A DNA stretch of 64,000 nt from CAVWDI01 sp963793095 (GTDB lineage: Bacteria > Chloroflexota > Anaerolineae > Anaerolineales > UBA4823): assembly GCA_963793095.1 (NCBI GenBank), contig CAWBYY010000011.1, positions 558,001 through 622,000 on the forward strand, written 5' to 3'. Under the pieces are notes generated by a model. It did no database searches and had not been told where the DNA came from. It saw nothing but the letters and a program-made list of their open reading frames with translations. Positions 8,405-19,546 of the stretch are shown one piece after another. Both the position numbers and the translations under genes were made by a program. Positions within the stretch are counted from its first letter, which is position 1, and each line of letters opens with the position of its first letter.

Positions 8405-10317
8405 TTAAATCTTGGAGTCAATATGGATGGGCACATCGATGATAACGATATCCTTATACTTGCGAAGCTCCGACCGCAGCCGGTTGGCAGTCTGGTTGTG
8501 TAGAAAGTTGCCTATCCGGTATGTTGGGACAAAAGCCGGCACCACCACCGTTGTCAGTTTGCCCGGAAATTCCCCGGTATGGACCTTTTCGATATAATCG
8601 ACGATCGGGGATATTACATCCCGGTAATCATAATCAATCATCACAAGTGTTAAATCATTGGTAATATCAGGAAAACGCTCCCAGCGGCGGAGCAAACGCT
8701 CCTTCATTTCGGGCGAGGTATCCACACAAAGCGCACGCACATCCTTCGACAGCATCTTGGCATAGGTCAAAGCCCGCAGTGTGCCACGGTGCACATCCCC
8801 AATCGGTACAATGACCAAATCCGCAACCTCAGAAAGCTGCTCCGGTTTTAAGCCACGCGTGCTCAATGCCTTTGAGACGCGTTCGTAATGCCTGTGGATC
8901 GAGTAGAACATAAAAATCAGTGCAGCGACAATAACTGCAACAATCCAGGCGCCTTCGTGGAATTTTGTTGAAATAAGGATGATGAAAACGACAAAGGTCA
9001 CAATTGCGCCGACCGCATTTAAAGCGCGCTTCCACTTCACATTACTTTCGTAATGGATCTCAGTCACCTTGGTTTGTAATGTTTCGCCCGGCTGCAGATG
9101 GGAGATGCGGCCCATTAAACGGAACATGCCGGCTTGCGAGATGCTGAAGCTAAGCATGACACCCAGGGCATATAATGGCAGCATTGCGATTTCATCCGCC
9201 TGGAAAAAGATTACGATCAACGAGGCAATCAGAGCCAGCACGGCGATCCCCGAGCTGAATACCAGCCGGTCGCCCCGATTTTGCATCCAGCGCGGCATAA
9301 AGTTGTCCCAGGCTAAGAAAGAGCTCAACCGCGGAAAATCCTGGTAGGCGGTGTTGGCGGCTAAGATCAGGATCGTCGCAGTGAAAAACTGGACCCAGTA
9401 ATACAGCAGGTTATCCCCCACAATTCTGCGGGTCATCTGGGAGAGCACACTCTCTGTTTCTTGCGGGATCACTCCTATATAAGTCGACAGGAAAGTGATG
9501 CCGACAAATAATGTCATAGCAATAAAACCCATCGCCACCATGGTTTTTGCAGCGTTTTTCAACTCGGGAGGTTTAAACGCCTGAATACCATTGCTGATTG
9601 CTTCGATGCCGGTCAGGGCGGTGCAGCCGCCGGCAAAAGCGCGTAACATCAGCCAAACGTATGCAAATCCTACCAGGGATGTAGTTGGAGGAATTGTTTC
9701 TTCCACTGGCGGGATCGGCGCGGTGCCAAACCAGCCCATATAACGCATAAAACCGATCAGAACAACCAGCCAAACTCCGCCGACAAAGGCATATGTAGGA
9801 AGAGCAAAAACGGTGCCGCTTTCGCGTATTCCACGCAGGTTGATCCAGGTCAGGATGATAATCGCCGCAACCGCGATCAAAACCCTGTATTCGAAAATTT
9901 CAGGGAAGACTGAAGTGATCGCCCGCACTCCTGCCGATACGGATACCGAAACCGTCAGGATGTAATCCATCAGCAAAGCGGCAGCCGCTAATAGAGAAGG
10001 AAACAGCCCGAGGTTGTCCTTCGCTACCGTATATGCGCCCTCCCGTCCGGGTAATGCATGATGGTCTGGATATAGCTGAATATCACCAGCAGCACCAGAC
10101 CAGCCACAGCCAGCCCGATCGGCAGGGTCAGAGGGAGCGCCTGGCTTCCTAACAGGATCAAAACGCTCATGATGGCTTCGGTAGCATAAGCGTTGGAACT
10201 GATCGGGTCGGATGCAAATACCGCCAGGGCCCGGATTTTATCAAGCCGTTCGTGGGCATCCATGCTTGTCGGGAACGGCTTGCCGATGATTAGTTCTTTT
10301 ACGGTTGGTCTTGGCAT
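8405..10317 (-). pseudogene. kimA: KimA-like APC-superfamily potassium transporter, one frameshift
   Basis: Two frames join into one protein of about 637 residues. Residues 1-90 begin with the family's cytoplasmic segment and first helices (SDPISSNAYATE), then the reading frame shifts near 10035 inside a G-rich PDGGGAY motif. The second frame continues with about ten more helices and a C-terminal cytoplasmic domain of about 150 residues ending in HNQTANRLR. This architecture and several motifs match KimA (YdaO), a proton-coupled K+ importer known to be inhibited by c-di-AMP; many databases call the family amino acid permease. The frameshift needs one base and could be a sequencing error. No c-di-AMP riboswitch was recognised upstream. 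Confidence 0.75.
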
Positions 10318-10875
10318 TTGATTTCTCAGAAAACTTTTCTTTTATGCAATCAGTTGGGAAGACCTGATTAATTGCCAGAGCATTTTGTTCAAGCTAAAAA
10401 AGCTCGTGGGTACGGTGGCTAAAACCGATACCAGAGTCTGCAATTTAATTGGTTCCAGAATAAGAATAGTGAAAATTGAATGTATTGAACAGCGAGTGAT
10501 TTGTTAAATAGGAAAACTCACTTCTCTCAACGAGTGAAAACACTCCTGGATTCATTCTAGTAACTTATTCGAATCAATCTATATTTTCATATAATTATAA
10601 TTCCAAATAAAACAATAGAACTTATAATCGCAGAATATCTTCCTTCTGGAATGGCTTCAGACGCACATAATTTACCGTCAAAAAACGGCTGGAAAGTCAT
10701 ATTTGAAATATTGACCTCCCACTTATTCAATATCTATAATTCCCGGATCTATTTTTATTGGGATTGTTCGCTCTGCACAAATTAATTAAAATCCGGTATT
10801 CCGGTTTGATCTCGTGTCCGCAGAAGTTCATTTAGTTACCCAACAACCACTTGTAAGCTTATAATTTTATATACG
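10318..10875. other. Divergent promoter region, transporter / pbpC
   Basis: An AT-rich 558-bp region between two divergent genes. It must hold both promoters, but none can be placed confidently. No small gene, tRNA or riboswitch was recognised. Confidence 0.5.
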
Positions 10876-13383
10876 ATGAGAAAACAGTACTTGCCGGGTG
10901 CTTTATGCTTTTCCCTTATGCTGGTTGCTGCAATTGCTGCCGGCATTTACGGCTGGATAATCGCGGATTTGCCCATCCTGGCAGCACTACCTGACCATAA
11001 AAACGCCCCCAGCATTCGCATCACTGACAGGAACGGGAACCTCCTATATGAAATACTGGGAGATGAAACAAGCCGGAATGCTGTCGTCCCTTTAGAGGCC
11101 TTCCAAGCCAACGTTGTGTATGCCACCATTGCTACCGAGGACCGCTCATTCTATTCAAATGCTGGTATTGATCCATACAGTATCCTGCGGGCTATGTGGA
11201 CAAACCTGCAAAACAAGTCGACTGTTTCCGGCGGGAGCACCATCACGCAGCAGGTAGCCCGAAATCTGCTGTTAAACCCCGAGGAGCGAAACCAGCGGAC
11301 ACTTCGTCGCAAAATCCGCGAAGCTATTCTGGCATTACAGCTAACACGACGGTTCACGAAAGATGAGATCCTGTCGCTGTACTTGAACCAGACCTATTAC
11401 GGGTCGCTTGCATATGGCGTTGAAGCTGCTTCCCTGACCTTTTTTGGCAAACCAGCAGCCCAGCTTGACCTCGCTGAAAGCGCTCTTCTGGCAGGGTTGC
11501 CCCAGGCTCCTGCAAGTTACGATCCATTCAAAAACCTCGAAGCAGCCATCGAACGCCAGAGAAAGGTGCTCGATCTGATGTTAGAGGCGGGTTTCATTGA
11601 TTCCCAACAGCGAGCTGCCGCCGGACGCCAGCGCCTTATACTCAGCGACACTCCCTACCCGATTAAGGCGCCTCATTTTGCAATGATGGTAAAAGATGAA
11701 GTTGAATCCATGCTCACCCGGGACCAGATCCGTGAATCGGGAGGCCTGGTGGTGCGAACAACCCTCAATCTCGAATGGCAGGCTCATGCGGAAAGCGCAG
11801 TATCGCGCCAGCTGGCTGCACTGCAAAACAGCGACGATTTTTTCGATCACAATGTGAACAACGCAGCCCTGGTTGCCATTGATCCTCATAATGGGGACAT
11901 CTTGGCGTTGGTCGGAAGCCCTGATTATTTTGATGGGAAGAATAACGGGTCCATAAACATGGCGCTGGCCCCACGCCAACCAGGCTCAGCATTAAAACCT
12001 TTTATTTACGCTTCTGCTATGAACCCCGCCAATCGGGAACCCTGGACGGCGGCAACCATGCTGCTGGATGTAAATACATCTTTCGTCACCCGTGAAGGAA
12101 AAGCCTATATGCCTGTCAATTACGACCGGAAAGAACACGGTCCCGTCTCCCTGCGACAGGCACTGGCATCTTCTCTAAATATCCCTGCGGTTATCGCTCT
12201 GGATCACATTGGACTGGAAGAACTTTTTCGGCAAACCAGCCGTATTGGAATTTCAACTCTGCATGACCCGGAACGGTATGATCTATCGCTTGCACTTGGC
12301 GGCGGAGACGTCCGCCTGCTGGAATTAACAGCCGCCTATGGGATGTTTGCTTCTGAAGGATTAAAGGTTGTACCGCATCCTATCCTTGAGATCAGTGATA
12401 CCAGTGGAAATATCCTGTTCGAATACAAGCATCCAACTTCAACGCGGGTCCTGGATGAAAGGTTGGCATGGCTAATTAGTGATATCCTCTCCGACAACAG
12501 CGCCCGCCAGCTGGGATTTGGCGCTCACAGCGCGCTGCTTGTGGAAAGACCAGCTGCTGTAAAAACAGGCACAACTTCAAACTTCCACGACAATTGGACA
12601 ATTGGCTATACACCCAGCCTGGTAGTGGGAGTTTGGACGGGAAATGCCAGTTACCAACCCATGCGCACTGTTGACGGGCTAAGCGGAGCTGCGCCCATCT
12701 GGCATTCATTCCTGCGCACTGTCCTGAGCGGCACAACTCCCGAACCTTTCAAACAGCCGCAGGGATTGGTCCAGGTTGAAGTGTGCTCTTTATCAGGACT
12801 GCTTCCGACACAAGCCTGCCCGTATACAAAGATGGAGTGGTTTATCGATGGCACCCAACCAACCCGGAGAGATAATCTCTATCAGCTTGTAGAGATGAAC
12901 AGCGTAAAGGGAACCCCTGCGGAGGAAGGTTCACCCGGCGAATCACAGAAATTACTTGCTGTTCTGAACCTGCCGCCGGAAGCTGCCGCCTGGGCTCACA
13001 ACCAGGGTCTCACTCTGTTTGGAGACCTGGAGCTTCATCTGCAGCAACAGCCGGGCGTGAATACGGCTGATCTGAATGCACTCGCAACGGGACCGGTCTT
13101 GCGTATTGTTTCACCTGCTCAGGGAAGCCATTACCTGATAGACCCATCCTTCATCGAAGATGCTCAGCGGATTCCTTTGGAAGGAGTTGTTGAAGGAAAT
13201 CTGCGCGAAATCTCACTCTGGATAGACGGGGAGATTTTTGCACGATTGAATGAACCGCCTTATCTTACCTGGTGGCAGCTCACACCTGGAAAACACACAG
13301 TCTGGGTCCAGGGGATAGACACCGCAGGCAATATTTTAACCAGCGAGCAAGTCGTGTTTGAAGTTATCCACAACACAGATTAA
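10876..13383 (+). CDS. pbpC: Penicillin-binding protein 1C, bifunctional peptidoglycan synthase
   Basis: An 835-residue class A PBP. An N-terminal transmembrane helix (about 8-28) is followed by a glycosyltransferase GT51 domain with catalytic Glu88 in EDRSFY and the GGSTITQQ motif. The transpeptidase domain has Ser371-x-x-Lys374 (SALK), an SLN motif and KTGT starting at Lys563. The C-terminus is the PBP-C-specific beta domain (about 730-830) that ends the protein in PBP1C but not in PBP1A/1B. It is convergent with an alpha-2-macroglobulin gene. In enterobacteria pbpC and an alpha-2-macroglobulin gene are adjacent and thought to work together in envelope defence and repair. Here the pairing is kept but the orientation differs. 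Confidence 0.95.
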   Translation: MRKQYLPGALCFSLMLVAAIAAGIYGWIIADLPILAALPDHKNAPSIRITDRNGNLLYEILGDETSRNAVVPLEAFQANVVYATIATEDRSFYSNAGIDPYSILRAMWTNLQNKSTVSGGSTITQQVARNLLLNPEERNQRTLRRKIREAILALQLTRRFTKDEILSLYLNQTYYGSLAYGVEAASLTFFGKPAAQLDLAESALLAGLPQAPASYDPFKNLEAAIERQRKVLDLMLEAGFIDSQQRAAAGRQRLILSDTPYPIKAPHFAMMVKDEVESMLTRDQIRESGGLVVRTTLNLEWQAHAESAVSRQLAALQNSDDFFDHNVNNAALVAIDPHNGDILALVGSPDYFDGKNNGSINMALAPRQPGSALKPFIYASAMNPANREPWTAATMLLDVNTSFVTREGKAYMPVNYDRKEHGPVSLRQALASSLNIPAVIALDHIGLEELFRQTSRIGISTLHDPERYDLSLALGGGDVRLLELTAAYGMFASEGLKVVPHPILEISDTSGNILFEYKHPTSTRVLDERLAWLISDILSDNSARQLGFGAHSALLVERPAAVKTGTTSNFHDNWTIGYTPSLVVGVWTGNASYQPMRTVDGLSGAAPIWHSFLRTVLSGTTPEPFKQPQGLVQVEVCSLSGLLPTQACPYTKMEWFIDGTQPTRRDNLYQLVEMNSVKGTPAEEGSPGESQKLLAVLNLPPEAAAWAHNQGLTLFGDLELHLQQQPGVNTADLNALATGPVLRIVSPAQGSHYLIDPSFIEDAQRIPLEGVVEGNLREISLWIDGEIFARLNEPPYLTWWQLTPGKHTVWVQGIDTAGNILTSEQVVFEVIHNTD

Positions 13384-13492
13384 GTATTTGTTCAAACCAC
13401 CAGTAGAAAAACAGGTGTGTTACCATTCGTGAAATTGAATAGCCTGTTTCCCCGTTGGACCTTGCCTGAAAATCATAATAAAACTACCCGTA

Positions 13493-16400
13493 TCAGGGGT
13501 TTACAGTGAACTGGACACCTTCCCCACGGCCGTAAACATCCGGGTAATAGAACTCCTGGGCAGTAGGTGGAATGACATTAAACACACCGGCTGTTTCCGC
13601 GCGCACAAGATAAGTGTATACATACGTGCCTGCAGGCAGGTAATTTGCGGAGAGCACCACCTTCTCATCACGCAGCTCAGTGTGGTCAAAATACCACCAT
13701 CCCCATCCCTGGTTGAATACCTCCTGCAATCCGTAATCGGCCGGCGGCTGCAGGTTCTGGGGGCTCCCCTGCAGCGTTTGGTCAACGGCCTCCAGTCCAG
13801 CCGGGAGTGGATCTTCCACAACTATGTAGTGCAGGTCATTTGGCGTCACGAGAGTCAGTCGACCAAGCAGGAGATCACCCTGCATGGCTTCATTAACTGC
13901 GCCAACTTGCGAAAGATCGTCACCATGTTGAAACGGGATATAACTGCGGGAGATGGCAATCCCCTGATCCAAAGCGCCTGCTTCTTCCACAGGCAGGTAC
14001 AAATTCAAGAAAGTTGTGTAGTAAAGGTTCCCGGAGCCGTCGTCCCGTGCGATTGCCAGCCGGTTAATCTCGTTTTTGAGCATATCGGTAACCTGAACGA
14101 TAAGCTCAGAGGTTTCGAAAAGGCTCTGGCGATCTGCAGTCCCGCCGCCCAAAACCTCACTGTTTAACGCAACGCCATACCGGTAATCCGGCTCAGCTTC
14201 ACCGCTGGCTTCCATCCAGGCGGTTAACGCCATAATCGTCCAGGCTGTTTCCTGGGTACCCTGCCAGTGCCCATCCGTACGGGTGCTCATAAGCCACCTG
14301 GCTGCACTGGCGTTTAGAGGATTTCTACTGTCAATCAAGCTTTGAATTCCCAGAACAATGGCGGTTGTACGAGTATCCGTGTTCCAGTTTGTGGGATCTG
14401 GCTTGGATTCCTGCCAGTGAGTGCCTGAAGCGGAAGATATCGCCTGGTTGTTTAAATCCGAAAGCAGGGTGCTGATCCGAGGGTCATCCGGATCAATACG
14501 GTAAAGCGCGTCGAGCAGGAAAGCCCTGGCATAAATTGCTGCATTCTGGCGCTGATCATACAGCCTGACGGTAGCGCTAACATTTGGTTTACCGGCGCGT
14601 GCCAGCACGTCCAGTATAAATGCCTGCCGATTAAGCACCTCTGGTTTTTCTACCGGTCTGATAAATTTCACCTGTGTGCGGAGATAGTTAACCGCCGATT
14701 CCAACTGGTCTTCAGTGACATGGTATCCTCTGTCCCGGGCTTCCAACAAACCCAGCACAACATAAGCTGTAGTCAGAGAATCGCTCCTTTGATCGTCGCC
14801 CGGCCACCATCCCCAGCCGCCATCAGGATTCTGAAGATTACGCAGGCGCTGCAGAGCTTGATTGACCTGCTGGGCAAGATCAGCTTCTAACTGGGGATTG
14901 CTAATACCAGCAGTTTTAAGAGCTTGAGTTGAAGCAACATTGGGTAGAAAGCTCGAGATGGTTTGTTCAATGCACCCGTAGGGGAAATCTTCTAGGTAAT
15001 TCAAGCCATTGGCCAGCCCAGCTGCCAGCGAATGGGATACTTCGATATGAAGGCTGCCCTGCAAATCCACATTCACGGCCGGCAGGCTGATAGCTTCGAT
15101 TTTTGTCCCTCCATTTTCCAGCATCCCGGATGTGCCCGCTGTCTCGCGCACCTGATAGCGATAAACCGGAATACCATGCCCTTCCAGTGTGCCCTGCGGC
15201 GGCTTGCTCGAATCCTGAAAACCGCCGCCCTCCGCACTGAAAACCAGGTCTACACGATCTGCGCCTTGGTCAGCCTTCGCTTTCCAGGTAACGAGAGCTT
15301 GGCTTTTAGCAGCAATCTCAATCCGCACAGGGGAATCATCCGCCAGACTCACGCCTTTGTACTCCAGACTGACTCTGACATCCAGAGGCTGGCTGGTGTT
15401 GTTCTGTACAGCTGTACCGATTAGAGCTTCATCTCCTTCAACCAGGAAGCGCGGTGTCTGCGGCCGGACAAGAAGAGGCTTGCTGCTGATCAAATCAAAA
15501 TTTTGTTGGCCAACGCGTGTATCTAAAGTCACGCCGCGTGTATCCATCCGCCAGGTTGTTAAGTTGTCAGGCAGCTTTACAGTAACCTGTGCCTGTCCAT
15601 TTTCATCCGTCTCAATATGCGCCTCCCATAAGGCGGTGTCAGGGAAGTCCTGGCGAACGCTAACCACCCCTAGCTCATCCTCACCCTTTCCGCCGCCGCT
15701 GCCCATACCCCCTCCGATGGCGACCATCTCCTGGATTTCCGCGTTGTAGTCCTCAAGGCTGAGGAAGAGCGGGGCGGAAGTCCACACACCCAGATTGCGC
15801 TCATTATAGAAAAAATCGAGTACCGGCGGTGTGTTTGATTCCACCAATGATAGCGTCGCCAGATCGCTCAGGCTGAGGGAGAATTCAGCGCGTAAGGGTT
15901 CACCCCCCTCATCCCTGGCTTGGATAGTATATGTCACCTCATCCCCGGGGCCGGCTTGCTGCGGTTCAGCAGAAACTTCAATAAAAATTTTCTGCTGGTC
16001 GGTATTCACCTGCAGTTCCACTACACCCATCTTGAAGTTCGGGCTGGGGTTGGTATCATCAACCCCCTTGACCACCAATACAGAAACGAACACATTGGGT
16101 GCAAATTCAGGGGCGATGGGCAGTTTGTAGACCATGCTGTTGCTTGCCAGTTTTACGGTTTCCTGCTGCAATATATGCCCGCGTTCAACTGTTATTAGGG
16201 CAGTACTATCTCCCTGGAAAGGGGAAGCAATTAATATCTCGGCTGTATCACCAGGTGAATACGCTGACCGGTCAGCAACAAGGTCAAAACTGCGGTCATT
16301 TGTCTGTCGCCAAGGAATGAAGCCCTCTCCGGAAACCCAGAGATAAGCTGCCGACCTGGCATCATTGCCTTCAGTATCTTCAGCGCTTGCGGTCGCCCGG

Positions 16401-19400
16401 TAAACTCCTCCTTTAGGAGCGACAAAGCTTACTTTCGCCTGACCAAGAATATCGGTGGTTGCTTCTAGGCTCTCGATAGGGATATCTTCAACATTCGTTT
16501 TCCATTCCACACGCCCCGAAGCATCCTGTTCCTGCACGCTGTACCACCTGCGCTCCACGATCTCTACAGCGACATTTTGGCCAGAGACCGGCTTGCCATC
16601 CCAGTCAAGGAGAATTAAATCAAAGGAGTTCTCTTTACCGAATGTACCCACGTAACTGGTCGGGCGAATGCCGGGATATACCATGCTTCGATGAGCATTC
16701 ACAACCGCCCTGCCGCTGACAGCGTTCTTTGAGATGTCAGATACTGTAGCTTCAAAGGTTAACTGGCGCCCAAACCCACCCTCACTCAAATCCGCCGGTA
16801 AACTCACACTGAATGTACCGTCTGGTTTTGTAGTCCCTGCCCCCTGCGCAACCGTCTCGGTTTCCTGGAACTGGCTGTCTGTGTAACTGCCTGCATCCCG
16901 TTCCGTATCCTCGAATGAGTAATTCGCATATTCTTCTGGCGGGCTGAAATAAAACGGGCTTGCGTTTAGGGTCCAATCGACTCTAGCGTTCCCCACCCCT
17001 CCGCCGGAGTAATAATCAGCGTCTACCATTGCCTTAAACTTCTCACCATTCAACAAGTCTGCAGCATCCACGCTTACCTTTACCTGGAACTCCGGCCTTT
17101 GATATTCCGCTACTGTAAAACCCACCCCGCCGACGGATTCTTTTTTATCGACCAGTTCGACTTCAATACTGTAGTGACCCAATACCGCATCCGGGTCGAG
17201 CGTGAACTCCCCGCTGAAAGTGCCGAATTCCGAAACCGGCAAATCGTCCTCGAATACAGTTTCTTTGTAATTATTTACTTTAATATGCGCACTGTTCGCC
17301 TCAGGCAGTTGGTAAGCAAGGTCATCATCGCGGCGCAAGATGCCTTTGTAGTAGACAGTCTGATCAGGCCGGTAAATTGGGCGGTCAGTGTATGCGTATA
17401 CCCTCACCTGGTTGACCGGAGCATAGTAACTGCTCCAGAGGCCATAATCGTAAAGGTTTACGCCAGAGCCCCACAGGCTGGTTGTGAAAGCAAAGAACTC
17501 ATCTTCTGTACCGGTCATTACAAAACGGGGGTCAGAGGGGTCTTCAGGGCCAGGCAGGTCTAATTTCAGCAAGCCATCCTCATCAGTTGAACCTTCCCCA
17601 ATTGGTTGAAAATGCCTGTTGTATACAGTGAGAGAGACATTTTCCAATGGTTGCCCATTCTCAAAATCAGTAACCCAAAGCAAGCCTTCATCTGTGCTGG
17701 ATTTGAATACAACGTCAGCATTGGCAACCACCATAAGTCGATTATCAAGAGAAGACTGCTGTGGATAGGAAATATCGGGTGTGTCAAGTACCAGAAAATA
17801 GAAGCCTGGATCGAGCGCATCTCCGGTTGTTTTCACAGGGGTGAGACTCTCCAGTACGGTTTCATTTATCCTGCCAGAGTTGCTAAGTTCATACTCCCAA
17901 ACCAGATCCTTTTCCTGCGGTTTAAATTCACTGCGGTTAAATGTTCCTGTCTGTAGCCCGATGAATTCTTGTGGGGTTATTTTATAAAGCTTTACTCCGA
18001 TAGAATTTACGTTGCGGTAGGTCACGTAAAATTCCTGGGGACCTCCTTCTCTCAGCAAGGCAGGTTCCCAGGGCATCTGCAGACCAGCCATAGGCCAGTT
18101 CTGCGGAGTAGTGAAATTTACTATTTTCTCAGTGGAGATGCTGTTCCCGTAGATATCCTGCATCCCAGGTAGCGCACGCACCTGGTATGAGGTTGAGGGT
18201 TGAAGGATAAAGGCGCGAATACTCCAATCATACGGATCGTACCACCATTGTATGTCCTCCTTTGGCTGCGGTTGGACCTCGATATTTTCCTTAACGCTTT
18301 CAAAATCCATCGGGGAAGCAAATTTGATCCACAGTTCAGGTGTAAATCCACTGGTCGCCTGACCTTCTGGCGGAGAAATGGTCAGGACTGCGGGTGGCGG
18401 GATGGTTCTGAAATTCCAATTTAATCCCCGGGCAAGTGTCCCGCCATCAGACGCCTTTGCGGTACTATCCACGACCAGCGAATAAGAAGTCCCAAGCTGC
18501 AGGTCCAATGTGGGTGTGATTATCACCCGGGTATCAATATCATTCCAGCTTGTAATGAGCGAAACCGGCTCGCCCCCTTCTGGCAGCAGTTTTATCGATT
18601 CTTCGCTGCTGCCAACATCCATTGGCTGGTTGAAATTAACTGTAAAATATTCATCAAGCAGGACACCCTCAAGACCCGGTTCAGGGTTAACCGCTCCGCC
18701 AGAAAGCTCGAAAGACTGGATGCTGGGTTTTGTTGTGGTGAATTTCCAGGATACATCTTCCTCCAATACTGTCTCGCCAGCTGCATCTGGAAGACCAGCT
18801 CTTACAGTCACAATATAATCCATTCCGCCTTTCAGGGGTTTTCCCGGCTGGAATGCATACACTGAAGTACTTACCCACTCACCTCGTCCGGGGACGGGTG
18901 GATTTATCTCCATTGGATCGGGGAGCTGTTCCTTATCTTCTTCAACCACCAAAGGGGCCACCGGGCGGTTGAAAATCGCAGTAATCACTGCATCCACAGC
19001 GACATCTTTACTTCCATCCTGTGGAAACACCTGGCTTACCTCCAGCGGGGTCGTTGTAGTGAAATTCAGAAGCACAGGCTCTTCAAGCTGGATTCCCCGG
19101 GAACTTACGGCTTCCCTTCTCAATATTCCAGTGTAAGAAGTCCCTGTTCGTAAAGTAGTATCTGGTTTAAACCGCATGGTACGGCTGTCAGGCCAGGTGA
19201 ACTCGCCCTTTATCTCAATTTGATCCGGACCGGTTAACTGCCATGCTTCCCCTGTCTTCTGATGATCCATATCCTGGTCGAAGTTCAGGACGATCTCCCC
19301 GCTGACAGGCAACTCCTCCCCGCCCTGTGGTTTAAAATCAACCACAATGGGCGCAATAGGTAAACCTTCGTCCTGAACAGGGTAACCGGTGTCCTCTTGA

Positions 19401-19546
19401 ATAGTTGAAGAGTATGAGTCTCTGGTAACAGTCGGTGTGATTGAGGAAGGCAGCAAAGATTTACAGGCACCAGCCGACACCAGTGCTGCCAGTATTAGAT
19501 ATGGAAGTAATAACCGGATCTTCCTGAAACTGATTTTGGTTTTCAT
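13493..19546 (-). CDS. Alpha-2-macroglobulin family lipoprotein with thioester
   Basis: A 2,017-residue extracytoplasmic protease trap. The signal peptide ends at a lipobox (SAGAC, Cys28). Residues about 70-480 are serial Ig-like (Big-type) domains with repeated xTGTSY motifs, followed by the macroglobulin (MG) domains. The bait region is probably around residue 1260-1290, where a Gly-rich stretch occurs. The thioester motif GCIEQT at about residue 1524 lies in the alpha-helical TED domain, and a C-terminal receptor-like MG domain follows. Family knowledge: proteolysis in the bait region exposes the thioester, which covalently captures the protease. The Cys and Gln are intact, so this is the thioester-active type. 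It is convergent with pbpC, as expected for a pair that protects the cell wall. Confidence 0.94.
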   Translation of the reverse strand: MKTKISFRKIRLLLPYLILAALVSAGACKSLLPSSITPTVTRDSYSSTIQEDTGYPVQDEGLPIAPIVVDFKPQGGEELPVSGEIVLNFDQDMDHQKTGEAWQLTGPDQIEIKGEFTWPDSRTMRFKPDTTLRTGTSYTGILRREAVSSRGIQLEEPVLLNFTTTTPLEVSQVFPQDGSKDVAVDAVITAIFNRPVAPLVVEEDKEQLPDPMEINPPVPGRGEWVSTSVYAFQPGKPLKGGMDYIVTVRAGLPDAAGETVLEEDVSWKFTTTKPSIQSFELSGGAVNPEPGLEGVLLDEYFTVNFNQPMDVGSSEESIKLLPEGGEPVSLITSWNDIDTRVIITPTLDLQLGTSYSLVVDSTAKASDGGTLARGLNWNFRTIPPPAVLTISPPEGQATSGFTPELWIKFASPMDFESVKENIEVQPQPKEDIQWWYDPYDWSIRAFILQPSTSYQVRALPGMQDIYGNSISTEKIVNFTTPQNWPMAGLQMPWEPALLREGGPQEFYVTYRNVNSIGVKLYKITPQEFIGLQTGTFNRSEFKPQEKDLVWEYELSNSGRINETVLESLTPVKTTGDALDPGFYFLVLDTPDISYPQQSSLDNRLMVVANADVVFKSSTDEGLLWVTDFENGQPLENVSLTVYNRHFQPIGEGSTDEDGLLKLDLPGPEDPSDPRFVMTGTEDEFFAFTTSLWGSGVNLYDYGLWSSYYAPVNQVRVYAYTDRPIYRPDQTVYYKGILRRDDDLAYQLPEANSAHIKVNNYKETVFEDDLPVSEFGTFSGEFTLDPDAVLGHYSIEVELVDKKESVGGVGFTVAEYQRPEFQVKVSVDAADLLNGEKFKAMVDADYYSGGGVGNARVDWTLNASPFYFSPPEEYANYSFEDTERDAGSYTDSQFQETETVAQGAGTTKPDGTFSVSLPADLSEGGFGRQLTFEATVSDISKNAVSGRAVVNAHRSMVYPGIRPTSYVGTFGKENSFDLILLDWDGKPVSGQNVAVEIVERRWYSVQEQDASGRVEWKTNVEDIPIESLEATTDILGQAKVSFVAPKGGVYRATASAEDTEGNDARSAAYLWVSGEGFIPWRQTNDRSFDLVADRSAYSPGDTAEILIASPFQGDSTALITVERGHILQQETVKLASNSMVYKLPIAPEFAPNVFVSVLVVKGVDDTNPSPNFKMGVVELQVNTDQQKIFIEVSAEPQQAGPGDEVTYTIQARDEGGEPLRAEFSLSLSDLATLSLVESNTPPVLDFFYNERNLGVWTSAPLFLSLEDYNAEIQEMVAIGGGMGSGGGKGEDELGVVSVRQDFPDTALWEAHIETDENGQAQVTVKLPDNLTTWRMDTRGVTLDTRVGQQNFDLISSKPLLVRPQTPRFLVEGDEALIGTAVQNNTSQPLDVRVSLEYKGVSLADDSPVRIEIAAKSQALVTWKAKADQGADRVDLVFSAEGGGFQDSSKPPQGTLEGHGIPVYRYQVRETAGTSGMLENGGTKIEAISLPAVNVDLQGSLHIEVSHSLAAGLANGLNYLEDFPYGCIEQTISSFLPNVASTQALKTAGISNPQLEADLAQQVNQALQRLRNLQNPDGGWGWWPGDDQRSDSLTTAYVVLGLLEARDRGYHVTEDQLESAVNYLRTQVKFIRPVEKPEVLNRQAFILDVLARAGKPNVSATVRLYDQRQNAAIYARAFLLDALYRIDPDDPRISTLLSDLNNQAISSASGTHWQESKPDPTNWNTDTRTTAIVLGIQSLIDSRNPLNASAARWLMSTRTDGHWQGTQETAWTIMALTAWMEASGEAEPDYRYGVALNSEVLGGGTADRQSLFETSELIVQVTDMLKNEINRLAIARDDGSGNLYYTTFLNLYLPVEEAGALDQGIAISRSYIPFQHGDDLSQVGAVNEAMQGDLLLGRLTLVTPNDLHYIVVEDPLPAGLEAVDQTLQGSPQNLQPPADYGLQEVFNQGWGWWYFDHTELRDEKVVLSANYLPAGTYVYTYLVRAETAGVFNVIPPTAQEFYYPDVYGRGEGVQFTVNP

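Noticed and set aside
8009..8503. 164-residue plus-strand open frame
   Set aside because: Antisense to the transporter 3' end and across its terminator; no family resemblance.
10318..10875. c-di-AMP (ydaO) riboswitch upstream of the KimA-like gene
   Set aside because: The leader was read on the minus strand and none of the conserved riboswitch blocks could be aligned convincingly.
13409..13449. Hairpin between pbpC and the alpha-2-macroglobulin gene as bidirectional terminator
   Set aside because: Only 7-bp arms (AAACAGG/CCTGTTT) with a 27-nt loop and no T run.
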